Positions 8,668 through 16,453 of a DNA stretch of 49,864 nt are shown here, piece after piece (the stretch's first letter is position 1; each line of letters opens with the position of its first letter). Below the pieces are notes generated by a model, which worked only from the letters and a program-made list of their open reading frames with translations, ran no database searches and had not been told where the DNA came from. Source of the DNA: an uncultured Campylobacterales bacterium (GTDB lineage: Bacteria; Campylobacterota; Campylobacteria; Campylobacterales; Arcobacteraceae); NCBI GenBank assembly GCA_947503785.1, contig CANNFB010000018.1, positions 1 to 49,864 of the forward strand, given 5' to 3'. Position numbers and translations under genes: made by a program.

Positions 8668-9500
8668 TATTTTAATAATCCTATAAGTTTTTTAGTCGGG
8701 TCTTCATGTGTATATATTTTTGTAAATCTAATAGCATTGTCTTGTAAGTGGTTAAATAATTTATGATCACTTTCTTTGACACTTTTTATATACGCTTCAA
8801 TAGTGTTTGAGTTTAGTAAACCTTCGAAGTTTTGTTTTGTACTTGGATCATTAAAGTTTACATTACCTAATTCAGCTGGTTCTTCTTCAAATTTATCTCT
8901 TATAATAATTGCAAAAACTTCATGTTTTTTTGATAATAGTTTTAAATCAAGTTTTTCAATATCGAAAAAATCTCCAATTAGAAAGATTATTGATTTATGA
9001 TGTATTGTTTTAAAAAGCTCGTTTGTAATATGAGTATAATCAATAGTTTTACCTATAACATTATAGTTATATATTTGTTCAGACATAAGATTTACATTAA
9101 ATATTTGCTTAGATTTTTTTGTGCAGATTTGACAAGTTTCATTTGCAATATAAGAAGCAAAAGGATCACCTTGTTTTACACAAATAAATCCTAAGGTACT
9201 TGCAACCTCGGTGATAACATCTTGTTTAAATTTTTTTGTTCCAAAATAAGTTGAACCATTTAGTAAACTTACTATTTTAATATTCAATTCTTTTTGTGTA
9301 TGAAAAACCTTTACATAAGGTTTTTGCATCTTGGCACTTGTAATCCAATCAATATTTTTTACATCTTCACCATACTCATACTCTTTTAATTCACAAAAGT
9401 CATAACCTTCACCTTTTTGTAATGATGTGTTATTTCCTATGATTTCAGAGAAAACTTGTTTCTTAGTTTTTATAAGTATTTTTTTTAAAGATTGATTCAT
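8667..9500 (-). CDS. DUF58-domain protein of the MoxR/Bat operon
   Basis: This 277-aa protein has the DUF58 core: an N-terminal KGEGYDFCELKEYEYGED stretch followed by NIDWITSAKMQKPYVK, which corresponds to the family's R.Y..GDD.R.IDW..SAR signature. A degenerate VWA fold follows (IIFLIGDFFDIEKLD). There are no predicted membrane spans, unlike many DUF58 proteins. It lies 3 bp downstream of moxR and directly abuts the DUF4381 gene, so the four genes form one transcription unit. The molecular function of DUF58 is not established; it is linked to MoxR chaperone systems by context. Confidence 0.87.
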   Translation of the reverse strand: MNQSLKKILIKTKKQVFSEIIGNNTSLQKGEGYDFCELKEYEYGEDVKNIDWITSAKMQKPYVKVFHTQKELNIKIVSLLNGSTYFGTKKFKQDVITEVASTLGFICVKQGDPFASYIANETCQICTKKSKQIFNVNLMSEQIYNYNVIGKTIDYTHITNELFKTIHHKSIIFLIGDFFDIEKLDLKLLSKKHEVFAIIIRDKFEEEPAELGNVNFNDPSTKQNFEGLLNSNTIEAYIKSVKESDHKLFNHLQDNAIRFTKIYTHEDPTKKLIGLLK

Positions 9501-9503
9501 TGT

Positions 9504-10457
9504 TTATGGAATATCTACTTTTTCTAAGATTTTTTGAATTACTGTATCTACATTTATCTCTTTTGCTTGTGCTTCATAAGTTAATATAATTCTATGTCTT
9601 AACACATTTTTTATAACCATTGTAATATCAAGAGGAGATACATAATCATTTCCTCTAATAAAGGCATTTGCTTTTACAGCTTTAAACATATCAATAGTAG
9701 CTCTTGGACTTGCGCCAAAATGAATAATATCATTTAAGTCTTCTAAGTCATAATCTTTTGGATTTCTTGTAGCATCAATTATATTTACAATATACTCTTC
9801 AAGTTCTTTATCAATATGAATATTTAAAACTTCTTCTTTTAAAGCTTCTAACGTTTGCTTATCAATAACTTTATTAATTGGTTCAAAAGAGTTCATTGTA
9901 ACTTTTTTTGCAATCTCATACTCTTCTTGCTTATTATTATAATCAACTACAATCTTAAACATAAATCTATCCAGTTGAGCTTCAGGAAGTGTATATGCAC
10001 CTTCTTGTTCAATTGGATTTTGCGTAGCAAGTACTAAAAAAGGAGTATCAACTTTAAAAGAATCATCAGCAATTGTAACTTGTCTTTCTTGCATAACTTC
10101 AAGAAGTGCTGATTGTACTTTAGCTGGAGCTCTATTTATTTCGTCTGCTAGCAAAAGATTTGTAAAAATTGGACCTCTTTTTATTTTGAATGAAGACTCT
10201 TTCATATCATATATTTGTGCACCAATAATATCACTTGGTAATAAATCAGGAGTAAACTGTACTCTTTTAAAATCTAAATCAATAGAATCAGCAACAGCCT
10301 TAACCGCAGTGGTTTTTGCAAGTCCTGGAACACCTTCTAGTAAAATGTGCCCATTTGTAAGAAGTCCAATAAGAATTGAATTAATCATTTCTTCTTGTCC
10401 TATAACACCTTTATGAATCTCTTTTTTTAAGTTAGTTAATTTATCATGAAAACTCAA
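9504..10457 (-). CDS. MoxR-family AAA+ ATPase
   Basis: This 317-aa AAA+ ATPase is the first gene of the minus-strand Bat-type operon. Walker A is GVPGLAKTT (residues 42-50), Walker B follows in LLADEINRAP, and sensor 1 lies in LATQNPIEQEGAYTLPEAQLDRF, split here as LATQNP and LPEAQLDRF. All are diagnostic of the MoxR branch. MoxR proteins are thought to help maturation or remodelling of VWA-containing complexes, often with metal insertion. The start is ATG at 10457, divergent from rpsB. Function beyond ATPase and chaperone is inferred. Confidence 0.93.
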   Translation of the reverse strand: MSFHDKLTNLKKEIHKGVIGQEEMINSILIGLLTNGHILLEGVPGLAKTTAVKAVADSIDLDFKRVQFTPDLLPSDIIGAQIYDMKESSFKIKRGPIFTNLLLADEINRAPAKVQSALLEVMQERQVTIADDSFKVDTPFLVLATQNPIEQEGAYTLPEAQLDRFMFKIVVDYNNKQEEYEIAKKVTMNSFEPINKVIDKQTLEALKEEVLNIHIDKELEEYIVNIIDATRNPKDYDLEDLNDIIHFGASPRATIDMFKAVKANAFIRGNDYVSPLDITMVIKNVLRHRIILTYEAQAKEINVDTVIQKILEKVDIP

Positions 10458-10581
10458 ATATAACCCTTGTTTTTAATTGATTTATTCTATCAAAGATATC
10501 ATTCTAAAAAGTTAAAATAGATAATAGATAAGATTAATATTTAAAATTTACATACTCTTAAAGATAAATTAAACTTAACTT

Positions 10582-10591
10582 AGATAAAATC
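10582..10591 (+). promoter_or_regulatory. rpsB operon promoter, -10 TAAAAT
   Basis: AGATAAAATC carries a -10 box at 10585-10590 in the same context as the ileS and valS promoters (TTAGAT before the box). The start of transcription would fall near 10596-10598, at the base of the first leader hairpin. The 10458-10580 stretch upstream is AT-rich and shows no gene or clear second signal. Confidence 0.55.
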
Positions 10592-10593
10592 AC

Positions 10594-10710
10594 GGTTCTA
10601 ATTTCGTATTAGAAACCTCACATGTATCATTCCTGGTATGGGTTGTGACTAGACTTGTCTAGACATTAAGGGATACAGAGGCTAAACCCAAATTAAAAAT
10701 ATACAAGGAA
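10594..10710 (+). promoter_or_regulatory. Structured rpsB 5' leader with hairpins and a possible pseudoknot
   Basis: The 5' UTR of rpsB contains several nested, non-random pairings. Hairpin 1: GGTTCTAAT (10594-10602) with ATTAGAAACC (10608-10617), one bulged A, loop TTCGT. Stem 2: CCTC (10616-10619) with GAGG (10678-10681), continued after a 3-nt bulge by TGTATC (10623-10628) with GATACA (10672-10677). Hairpin 3: CTAGAC (10649-10654) with GTCTAG (10657-10662). In addition TGGGTT (10639-10644), inside stem 2, can pair with AACCCA (10685-10690) outside it, which makes a pseudoknot just upstream of the ribosome-binding site AAGGAA (10705-10710). This is the form expected of an autogenous S2-binding leader, by analogy with the E. 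coli rpsB leader (t44 RNA). Homology to that element is not claimed. Confidence 0.6.
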
Positions 10711-10716
10711 ATTGTC

Positions 10717-11502
10717 ATGGTTACAATGAAAGATTTATTAGAATGTGGTGTACACTTCGGTCACCAAACTAGAAGATGGAATCCAAAAATGAAAAAGTTC
10801 ATTTTCGGTGTAAGAAAAAATATTTATATTATTGACTTACAAAAAACTTTAAGATATTTCAGATATACATATAATGTAGTAAGAGATAGAGCTGCTGAAG
10901 GTCAAACAATGATCTTTGTTGGTACTAAAAAACAAGCTTCAGAAGCTGTTAAAAGAGCTGCTGAGAATTGTAACATGCCGTACGTTAACCACAGATGGTT
11001 AGGTGGAATGTTAACTAACTACGGAACAATTAAAAAATCAATTAGAAAATTAGAAATCATCAAAAAGATGAGAGAAGAAGGTCAATTAGACTTACTTACT
11101 AAAAAAGAAGCATTAATGCTTACTAGAAAAGAAACTAAGTTAGAATTATACCTTGGTGGAATTAAAGAAATGCATACTATTCCAGACATGATGTTTGTAT
11201 TAGATGCTGTTAAAGAAAAAATTGCTATTGCTGAAGCTAGAAGATTAGGAATTACTGTTGTAGCTCCTTTAGATACTAACTGTGATCCAGATGTTGTTGA
11301 TTTACCAATTCCAGGTAATGATGATGCAATTAGATCAATTCAATTATTCTGTAACGAAATGGCTGCAGCAATGAATGAAGGTAAAGCATCAAGAGAAGAA
11401 GTAGTTGAAGAAGAAGCACCTGTTTCTACTGAAGAAGTAGCTGAAGTTGTAGCAGAAGCTGTAACTGAAGGTGAAGCTGAAGTTAAGACTGAGGAAGCAT
11501 AA
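10717..11502 (+). CDS. rpsB: 30S ribosomal protein S2
   Basis: This 261-aa protein is ribosomal protein S2 of the small subunit. The N-terminus ([20 protein letters not shown]) and the segments [19 protein letters not shown] and [11 protein letters not shown] are those of the family. The C-terminal 40 residues are a Glu/Val/Ala-rich acidic tail, a common lineage-specific extension. It is followed after 2 bp by tsf, the near-universal rpsB-tsf arrangement. Expression is probably feedback-controlled through the structured leader upstream. Confidence 0.98.
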   Translation: MVTMKDLLECGVHFGHQTRRWNPKMKKFIFGVRKNIYIIDLQKTLRYFRYTYNVVRDRAAEGQTMIFVGTKKQASEAVKRAAENCNMPYVNHRWLGGMLTNYGTIKKSIRKLEIIKKMREEGQLDLLTKKEALMLTRKETKLELYLGGIKEMHTIPDMMFVLDAVKEKIAIAEARRLGITVVAPLDTNCDPDVVDLPIPGNDDAIRSIQLFCNEMAAAMNEGKASREEVVEEEAPVSTEEVAEVVAEAVTEGEAEVKTEEA

Positions 11503-11504
11503 TT

Positions 11505-12551
11505 ATGGCAGGAGCAACTCCAAAATTAATTAAAGAACTTAGAGGAATGACTGGTGCAGGTATGCTTGATTGTAAAAATGCACTTAACGAAACTGAAGGT
11601 GATTTAGATAAAGCTGTTCAAAACCTAAGAGAAGCTGGACTTGGGAAAGCTGCTAAAAAAGCTGGTAATGTTGCTGCTGAGGGTGTTATTGCTGTTAAAG
11701 TTAATGCTGATAATACTCAAGCTACAATGTTAGAGCTTAATGCACAAACAGATTTTGTTGCTAAAAATGAAAACTTTTTAAACTTAACTCAAGAAATCGT
11801 ATCTCATGCACAAGAAAATGGAATTACTGATGCTGAAACATTAGCATCTTCATCTATTTCTGGTGTTGATTTTAATGAATTCTTAAATGGTAAAATTGCT
11901 ACTATTGGTGAAAACTTAGTTGCAAGAAAAGTTTCTGCAGTTTCTGGAGACGTTGTAAATGCATACGTTCATACAAATGGTAGAGTTGGAGTTTTATTAG
12001 CTGCAACTTGTGATGAAGCAGCTCGTGAAAAAACTGCTGCATTATTAAAATCATTATGTATGCATGCATCTGCAATGAAACCAACTGTAATTGCTTATAC
12101 TGATTTAGATTCTGCTTTTATTGAATCTGAAAACAAAGCAATTGTTGCCGAAATTGAAGCTGAAAATGATGAGTTAGTTAGATTAAAAAAACCATTAAAA
12201 AATATTCCTCAGTTTGTTTCTAGATCACAATTAACTGAAAGCGCACTTGAAACTGAAAAAGCTTCAATGAAAGCTGCTTTAATTGCTCAAGGTAAACCTG
12301 AGAAAATTATTGATAATATCATCAAAGGTCAAATTGGAAGATGGATTGAAGACAACTCTCAATTAGATACTAGATTCGCACTATTATCGCAAAGCTATGT
12401 AATGGATGACAAAAAAACTGTTGAGCAAGCAATTGCTGACGTTGATGCATCTATTAAATTAACATCTTACATCAGATTTGAACTTGGTGAAGGTATTGAG
12501 AAAAAAGAAGAAGATTTTGCTGCAGAAGTTGCTGCACAAATGGCTAAATAG
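11505..12551 (+). CDS. tsf: Elongation factor Ts
   Basis: This 348-aa protein is EF-Ts, the guanine nucleotide exchange factor for EF-Tu. The UBA-like N-terminus with LIKELRGMTGAGMLDCKNAL and the conserved LNAQTDFVAKN segment are present. It is longer than E. coli EF-Ts (283 aa), with an extended central/C-terminal dimerisation part, as in other members of this phylum. It is cotranscribed with rpsB. A further three genes (ABC ATPase, acidic protein, gmk) follow on the same strand and may read through. Confidence 0.98.
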   Translation: MAGATPKLIKELRGMTGAGMLDCKNALNETEGDLDKAVQNLREAGLGKAAKKAGNVAAEGVIAVKVNADNTQATMLELNAQTDFVAKNENFLNLTQEIVSHAQENGITDAETLASSSISGVDFNEFLNGKIATIGENLVARKVSAVSGDVVNAYVHTNGRVGVLLAATCDEAAREKTAALLKSLCMHASAMKPTVIAYTDLDSAFIESENKAIVAEIEAENDELVRLKKPLKNIPQFVSRSQLTESALETEKASMKAALIAQGKPEKIIDNIIKGQIGRWIEDNSQLDTRFALLSQSYVMDDKKTVEQAIADVDASIKLTSYIRFELGEGIEKKEEDFAAEVAAQMAK

Positions 12552-12585
12552 TCAATATTTAACTTCTAAATAAAAAGGATCAGTT

Positions 12586-13269
12586 GTGAGTGAAAAAGAA
12601 TTTAAAAAGTCACTCATGACTGATGATCTTTTGCTTCAAGCAAATAACATCTCTCATAAATTCGATTATGAACTATTTAACAATATTACATTATCTCTAA
12701 AGAAAAAAGAATCAATTGCAATTATAGGTATGAGTGGAAGTGGTAAATCTACTTTCTTAAATATTTTGTCATCACTATTAACTCCATTTTCAGGTGAAGT
12801 AATTTTTGATAATAAAAATTTATATTCTTTAAAGCAAAAGAAACTTTTAAATATAAGAAGAGAAGATTTCGGTATAATTTTCCAAGCACATTATCTTTTT
12901 AGAGGCTTTACGGCAAGTGAAAATTTGGATATTGCAACACTATTAAGTGGTGAAGATGTATCTCAAGAGTTATTAAAAGATTTAAAGATTGATCATGTTT
13001 TAAATCAAGGCGTAGGTGAGTTAAGTGGTGGACAACAACAAAGACTATCTATTGCTCGAATAATGACTAAGAAACCGAGAATTATATTTGCAGATGAACC
13101 AACTGGAAACTTAGATAAGGAAACAGCGAATATTGTAATGGATACACTATTTAATTATATTAAAAATAACGATGCAGGATTAATACTTGTTACACATGAG
13201 CATGAATTAGCTAATAAATGTGACAAAGTTTATAAATTAGAAAATTTAGTACTACAGGAGTTAAAATGA
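12586..13269 (+). CDS. ABC transporter ATP-binding protein (LolD/MacB type)
   Basis: This 227-aa ATPase is of the LolD/FtsE/MacB class. Walker A GMSGSGKST is at about residues 48-56, the signature LSGGQQQRLS near 145-154, Walker B IIFADEPTGNLD near 166-177 and the H-loop in LVTHEHE. No permease gene adjoins it. The annotated start is GTG at 12586 with AAGGA ten bases upstream. The start codon lies in a 7-bp inverted repeat (TGAGTGA 12587-12593, TCACTCA 12610-12616), and an in-frame ATG at 12616 could give a 217-aa form. It overlaps the next gene by 4 nt (ATGA). From memory, C. jejuni has an ABC ATPase gene in the same place after tsf. The substrate is unknown. Confidence 0.9.
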   Translation: MSEKEFKKSLMTDDLLLQANNISHKFDYELFNNITLSLKKKESIAIIGMSGSGKSTFLNILSSLLTPFSGEVIFDNKNLYSLKQKKLLNIRREDFGIIFQAHYLFRGFTASENLDIATLLSGEDVSQELLKDLKIDHVLNQGVGELSGGQQQRLSIARIMTKKPRIIFADEPTGNLDKETANIVMDTLFNYIKNNDAGLILVTHEHELANKCDKVYKLENLVLQELK

Positions 13270-14111
13270 ATTTGCTATTGATATGTGAAACAGCAATAAT
13301 AGAACAAATTTTTTCACTTGTATGTAAAAAGTTAAGTATTGATTTAACAATAACAAAATCAAATGATATAAATGAAAAATATGACTTAATAGTTATTGAT
13401 CAAAATTTCATAGATGATAAGTTTAATATAATTAAGCAGTTTTCAAAAAAATTAGGTGCAATTTCAAGTGAAGAATTACCTTTTGATAAATCAAGAGACT
13501 TTATAATTCCTAGACCTTTTTTACCTACAAAATTACAAGATATTTTAAAAGAACAGTTTGAAATTATAAATGAAGATGAAATTTCTTCAAAAATACAAAA
13601 AAATAATAACGCTAGTACTTATATTGATACTAATGATTATAAATACAAAAGTGAAGATGAATATGAAGAAGATGAAGAGGTAACAGTTCCTATTATCACT
13701 GATTATGTTGAATCTTTAGCAGAAGATGTTTATTTAGATATAGAAGAAGATAATGATGAAAGCATCGTTACTTTTGCCTCTTTAAAGCATGGTGGTATTT
13801 TGGATAATTCAGAGTTATCTAAAATAAATGATATATTAAAAGAAGAAGTGATTCATAATGAAGTAGTTATGAATAAAAATGACTGGAAAGATATCTCTGA
13901 TATTATTGATGATGCCTTAGATGAAGTTAAAGAATATGAGTTTGATTTAAATGAACCAAGTTCAAGTACTAATCCTTTAAATCTTGTATTAAGTGATTAT
14001 AATATCAATGAGTTAAAGCCTTTACTTGAAAAATTCAATCAAGATACAATAGATAGACTTTCTCATGGTGAAAGCATAGATATTAGGTTAGTATTAAAGG
14101 AAAAAAATTGA
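13266..14111 (+). CDS. Acidic protein, candidate ChePep chemotaxis regulator
   Basis: This 281-aa acidic protein has three parts. Residues 1-95 resemble a receiver (REC) fold (NLLLICE, then YDLIVIDQNF in the phosphoacceptor strand, then a strand ending RDFIIPRPF). A low-complexity Asp/Glu-rich middle follows (about 115-165, with DEYEEDEEVTVP). The C-terminal helical part is near 190-281. Its position directly upstream of gmk and this layout match the poly-E-rich ChePep protein of Helicobacter pylori (HP0322) and the acidic protein before gmk in Campylobacter. ChePep is a polar protein that controls flagellar rotation in chemotaxis. The identification rests on gene order and architecture, not on an alignment. 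The gene overlaps its neighbours by 4 nt on both sides. Confidence 0.62.
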   Translation: MNLLLICETAIIEQIFSLVCKKLSIDLTITKSNDINEKYDLIVIDQNFIDDKFNIIKQFSKKLGAISSEELPFDKSRDFIIPRPFLPTKLQDILKEQFEIINEDEISSKIQKNNNASTYIDTNDYKYKSEDEYEEDEEVTVPIITDYVESLAEDVYLDIEEDNDESIVTFASLKHGGILDNSELSKINDILKEEVIHNEVVMNKNDWKDISDIIDDALDEVKEYEFDLNEPSSSTNPLNLVLSDYNINELKPLLEKFNQDTIDRLSHGESIDIRLVLKEKN

Positions 14112-14725
14112 TTAGTGAAAAAAAAGGTGCAATATTAATATTATCAGGACCTAGTGGTTGTGGAAAGTCTACTTTATTAAAAGAAGTTTATAAAGAAATA
14201 AGTGACTACTACTTTTCAATTTCAACAACAACAAGACAGCCTAGAGTAGGAGAAGAAAATGGAGTTGATTATTTCTTTGTTTCAAAAGAAGAGTTTGAAC
14301 AAGATATAAAAGATGATAATTTTTTAGAATATGCACTTGTTCATGGCAATTATTACGGAACGTCTTTAAAACCTATTAATAAGGCATTAGAAGAAAAAAA
14401 ACTAGTGATTTTTGATATTGATGTTCAAGGACATGAATTAGTACGAAATAAACTTGATTCTATTGTAACTTCTGTTTTTATTACAACACCATCTTTAAAA
14501 GTTTTAGAAGATAGACTAAATAGTAGAAATACTGATAATAAAGATGTAATAGATAATAGAATAAAAAATGCTAAAGCAGAAGTTGAATATTTTAGAGATT
14601 ATGACTATTTAATTATAAATGATAATTTAGAAGAAGCTTCAAGACAATTAGTTTCAATTGCTAATATTACAAGAATAAAAACTAAACTATTTGATAAAAA
14701 TATGATAATATCAAGTTGGTTATAA
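14108..14725 (+). CDS. gmk: Guanylate kinase
   Basis: Guanylate kinase converts GMP to GDP with ATP. The P-loop GPSGCGKSTL is at about residues 11-20, the GMP-binding part shows STTTRQPRVGEENGVDYFFV, and FDIDVQGHE follows. The length of 205 aa is typical. The start is a TTG at 14108 that overlaps the preceding TGA, with AAGGA seven bases upstream, so translation is coupled. In Campylobacter and Helicobacter tatA and argS follow gmk; here a convergent response-regulator gene begins only 3 bp after the stop, so that part of the order is broken. Confidence 0.96.
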   Translation: MISEKKGAILILSGPSGCGKSTLLKEVYKEISDYYFSISTTTRQPRVGEENGVDYFFVSKEEFEQDIKDDNFLEYALVHGNYYGTSLKPINKALEEKKLVIFDIDVQGHELVRNKLDSIVTSVFITTPSLKVLEDRLNSRNTDNKDVIDNRIKNAKAEVEYFRDYDYLIINDNLEEASRQLVSIANITRIKTKLFDKNMIISSWL

Positions 14726-14728
14726 ACC

Positions 14729-16354
14729 TTACTCGATACTTTCATATCCTACGGGTTTATTAAAGTAATAGCCTTGACAATAATCTATTCCTAATGATTT
14801 TACTTTCTCGTAGATTTCTTCACTTGATACGTACTCTGCAACTGTTTTTACTTTAAACTCTTTTGAGAAGTTTGCAATAGTACTTACGATGATTTCTAAA
14901 TCTTTTGATGTTGTAATATTTTCTATTAGTGAACCATCAATTTTTACAAAATCAATATCAAGTAGTGTTAGTAAGTTGAAGTTGGAGTATCCTGCTCCAA
15001 AGTCATCAACTCCTACACTACAATTGAATTTTTTTACATTTGCAATAAATTTTGTAACTTCATTAAAATCAGAAATTTCTTCAGATTCTAAAATTTCAAA
15101 TTCTAAAAGATTCGTATACTCTTTATTTTTTTCTAAAATCTCATATATAAAAGACGTAGTTTCATCATTTGCTATATCTTCAAAAGAAATATTTACAGAA
15201 ACTCTTTTATTTTTATTTTTAATTAATTCAAAAGAATCATTGATAATAATTTTTATTATATTAGGGTAAAGCTTTGTTCTTTTTGCAACATCTAAAAATT
15301 TAGCAGGTGCAATCTCTTTTCCATCATGTGTTATATATCTAATTAAAGCTTCGTATTTATAAACTTTTTGTGTTTTAGCATCTACAATTGATTGGAAATA
15401 AGCTTTAAATAACTTATCTCTAAATCCAATTTTTACTTGTTTAACCCATTTGATATTTTCTTCAAAAGATTCTTGTATATTAAAAGATTCATTATAAATC
15501 ATAATTCTTTGATGTTTAGCTCTTGCATAGTTAATAACTCTTTGTGTATATTTATATGCTCTTGAACCATCACCTTTTGCAATTCCAATAGTTATATTTA
15601 TATCAATTTCTTCTTCATTAATTCGTAAGGCATCTTTTTCAATTTTATCAGCAAAGGCACAACACTGATTATAGAATGTAGAAACTTCTAAGTCTTTTTT
15701 TAATGATATGATTGCAAATTTATCTGCATCCATTCTATAAATAGAAAAATCAGAACTATCAAAATAATTTCTTAAAGAATTTGCTAAATCATGTAAAATA
15801 ATATCACCATTTGCTTCACCAAAAAGGTCATTTATTATTGAAAATTCATCTATATCTAAAAGAGCCATTAGTTCAATATTTGTATTTTCATCTAAATCTT
15901 TTTTTAATCTATTTCTATTTGGAAGATTTGTTAATTTATCAATATATAAATCTTTTAATTCATGATAAAGAAGTGATTGAGACATTACTTGTAATAATTT
16001 TGCAATATCAATTGGTTTTAATACATATTTATCAATACCAATATCAATAGCTTCTAATAAATATTCTTTATTTGAAAAAGCAGTAGCAACTATAATAGGG
16101 ATGTTTAAATTGTGTTTTTTAATCTCTTTTACCATTTCTAGGCCATTTAGAATTGGCATATTAACATCTGTTATGATTAAGTCGATTTCATTTTCATGCT
16201 CTCTAAATAAATCAAGACCTTCTTGACCATTCTTAGCTACAAATTGTTTTTTTGTGAAGCCTTTTAAAATTTGATGAGTAACTTCTCTTAAATCTTTTTC
16301 ATCTTCAGCATATAAAATAGTCACGTTTTTTAGTATTGATATATTGTTTATCAT
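14729..16354 (-). CDS. Response regulator with REC, degenerate GGDEF and active-looking EAL domains
   Basis: This 541-aa protein is a cytoplasmic c-di-GMP-linked response regulator. The REC domain (about 10-125) keeps E17, D18, the phosphoacceptor D63 and K113. The GGDEF domain (about 135-290) carries MDADKF (208-213) where GGDEF is expected, so cyclase activity is unlikely; it may sense GTP. The EAL domain (about 300-535) retains EAL (335-337), the conserved Asn in VSVNISFEDI, DDFGAGYS (450-457), Lys in FVKIDGS, and QGYYFNKP, all consistent with phosphodiesterase activity. No cognate histidine kinase is adjacent. It is divergent from ccoI, and an 8-bp inverted repeat lies in the shared promoter region. 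Confidence 0.93.
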   Translation of the reverse strand: MINNISILKNVTILYAEDEKDLREVTHQILKGFTKKQFVAKNGQEGLDLFREHENEIDLIITDVNMPILNGLEMVKEIKKHNLNIPIIVATAFSNKEYLLEAIDIGIDKYVLKPIDIAKLLQVMSQSLLYHELKDLYIDKLTNLPNRNRLKKDLDENTNIELMALLDIDEFSIINDLFGEANGDIILHDLANSLRNYFDSSDFSIYRMDADKFAIISLKKDLEVSTFYNQCCAFADKIEKDALRINEEEIDINITIGIAKGDGSRAYKYTQRVINYARAKHQRIMIYNESFNIQESFEENIKWVKQVKIGFRDKLFKAYFQSIVDAKTQKVYKYEALIRYITHDGKEIAPAKFLDVAKRTKLYPNIIKIIINDSFELIKNKNKRVSVNISFEDIANDETTSFIYEILEKNKEYTNLLEFEILESEEISDFNEVTKFIANVKKFNCSVGVDDFGAGYSNFNLLTLLDIDFVKIDGSLIENITTSKDLEIIVSTIANFSKEFKVKTVAEYVSSEEIYEKVKSLGIDYCQGYYFNKPVGYESIE

Positions 16355-16369
16355 TAAGAATCACTCCAA

Positions 16370-16390
16370 TGTTATTAAGGTATAATAACA
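16370..16390. promoter_or_regulatory. 21-bp inverted repeat, candidate operator between the REC-GGDEF-EAL gene and ccoI
   Basis: Arms TGTTATTA (16370-16377) and TAATAACA (16383-16390) are perfect and separated by AGGTA. A TATAAT reading rightward (16381-16386) lies inside it, so a bound protein would cover a promoter. It lies 15-35 bp upstream of the minus-strand start codon and 64 bp upstream of ccoI. The pattern is loosely like metalloregulator boxes, but no regulator is assigned. Confidence 0.45.
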
Positions 16391-16453
16391 TAAACTAACA
16401 TAATAAATAAAGCAAAATCAATAAAATAATAAAAAACTAATAGGAAGATATGA

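Noticed and set aside
15811-16050. Reading frames opposite real genes (for example inside the REC-GGDEF-EAL gene and the duplicated lipoproteins)
   Set aside because: They are low-complexity shadows rich in Leu, Ile, Ser and Tyr from AT-rich antisense sequence, without ribosome-binding sites or motifs.
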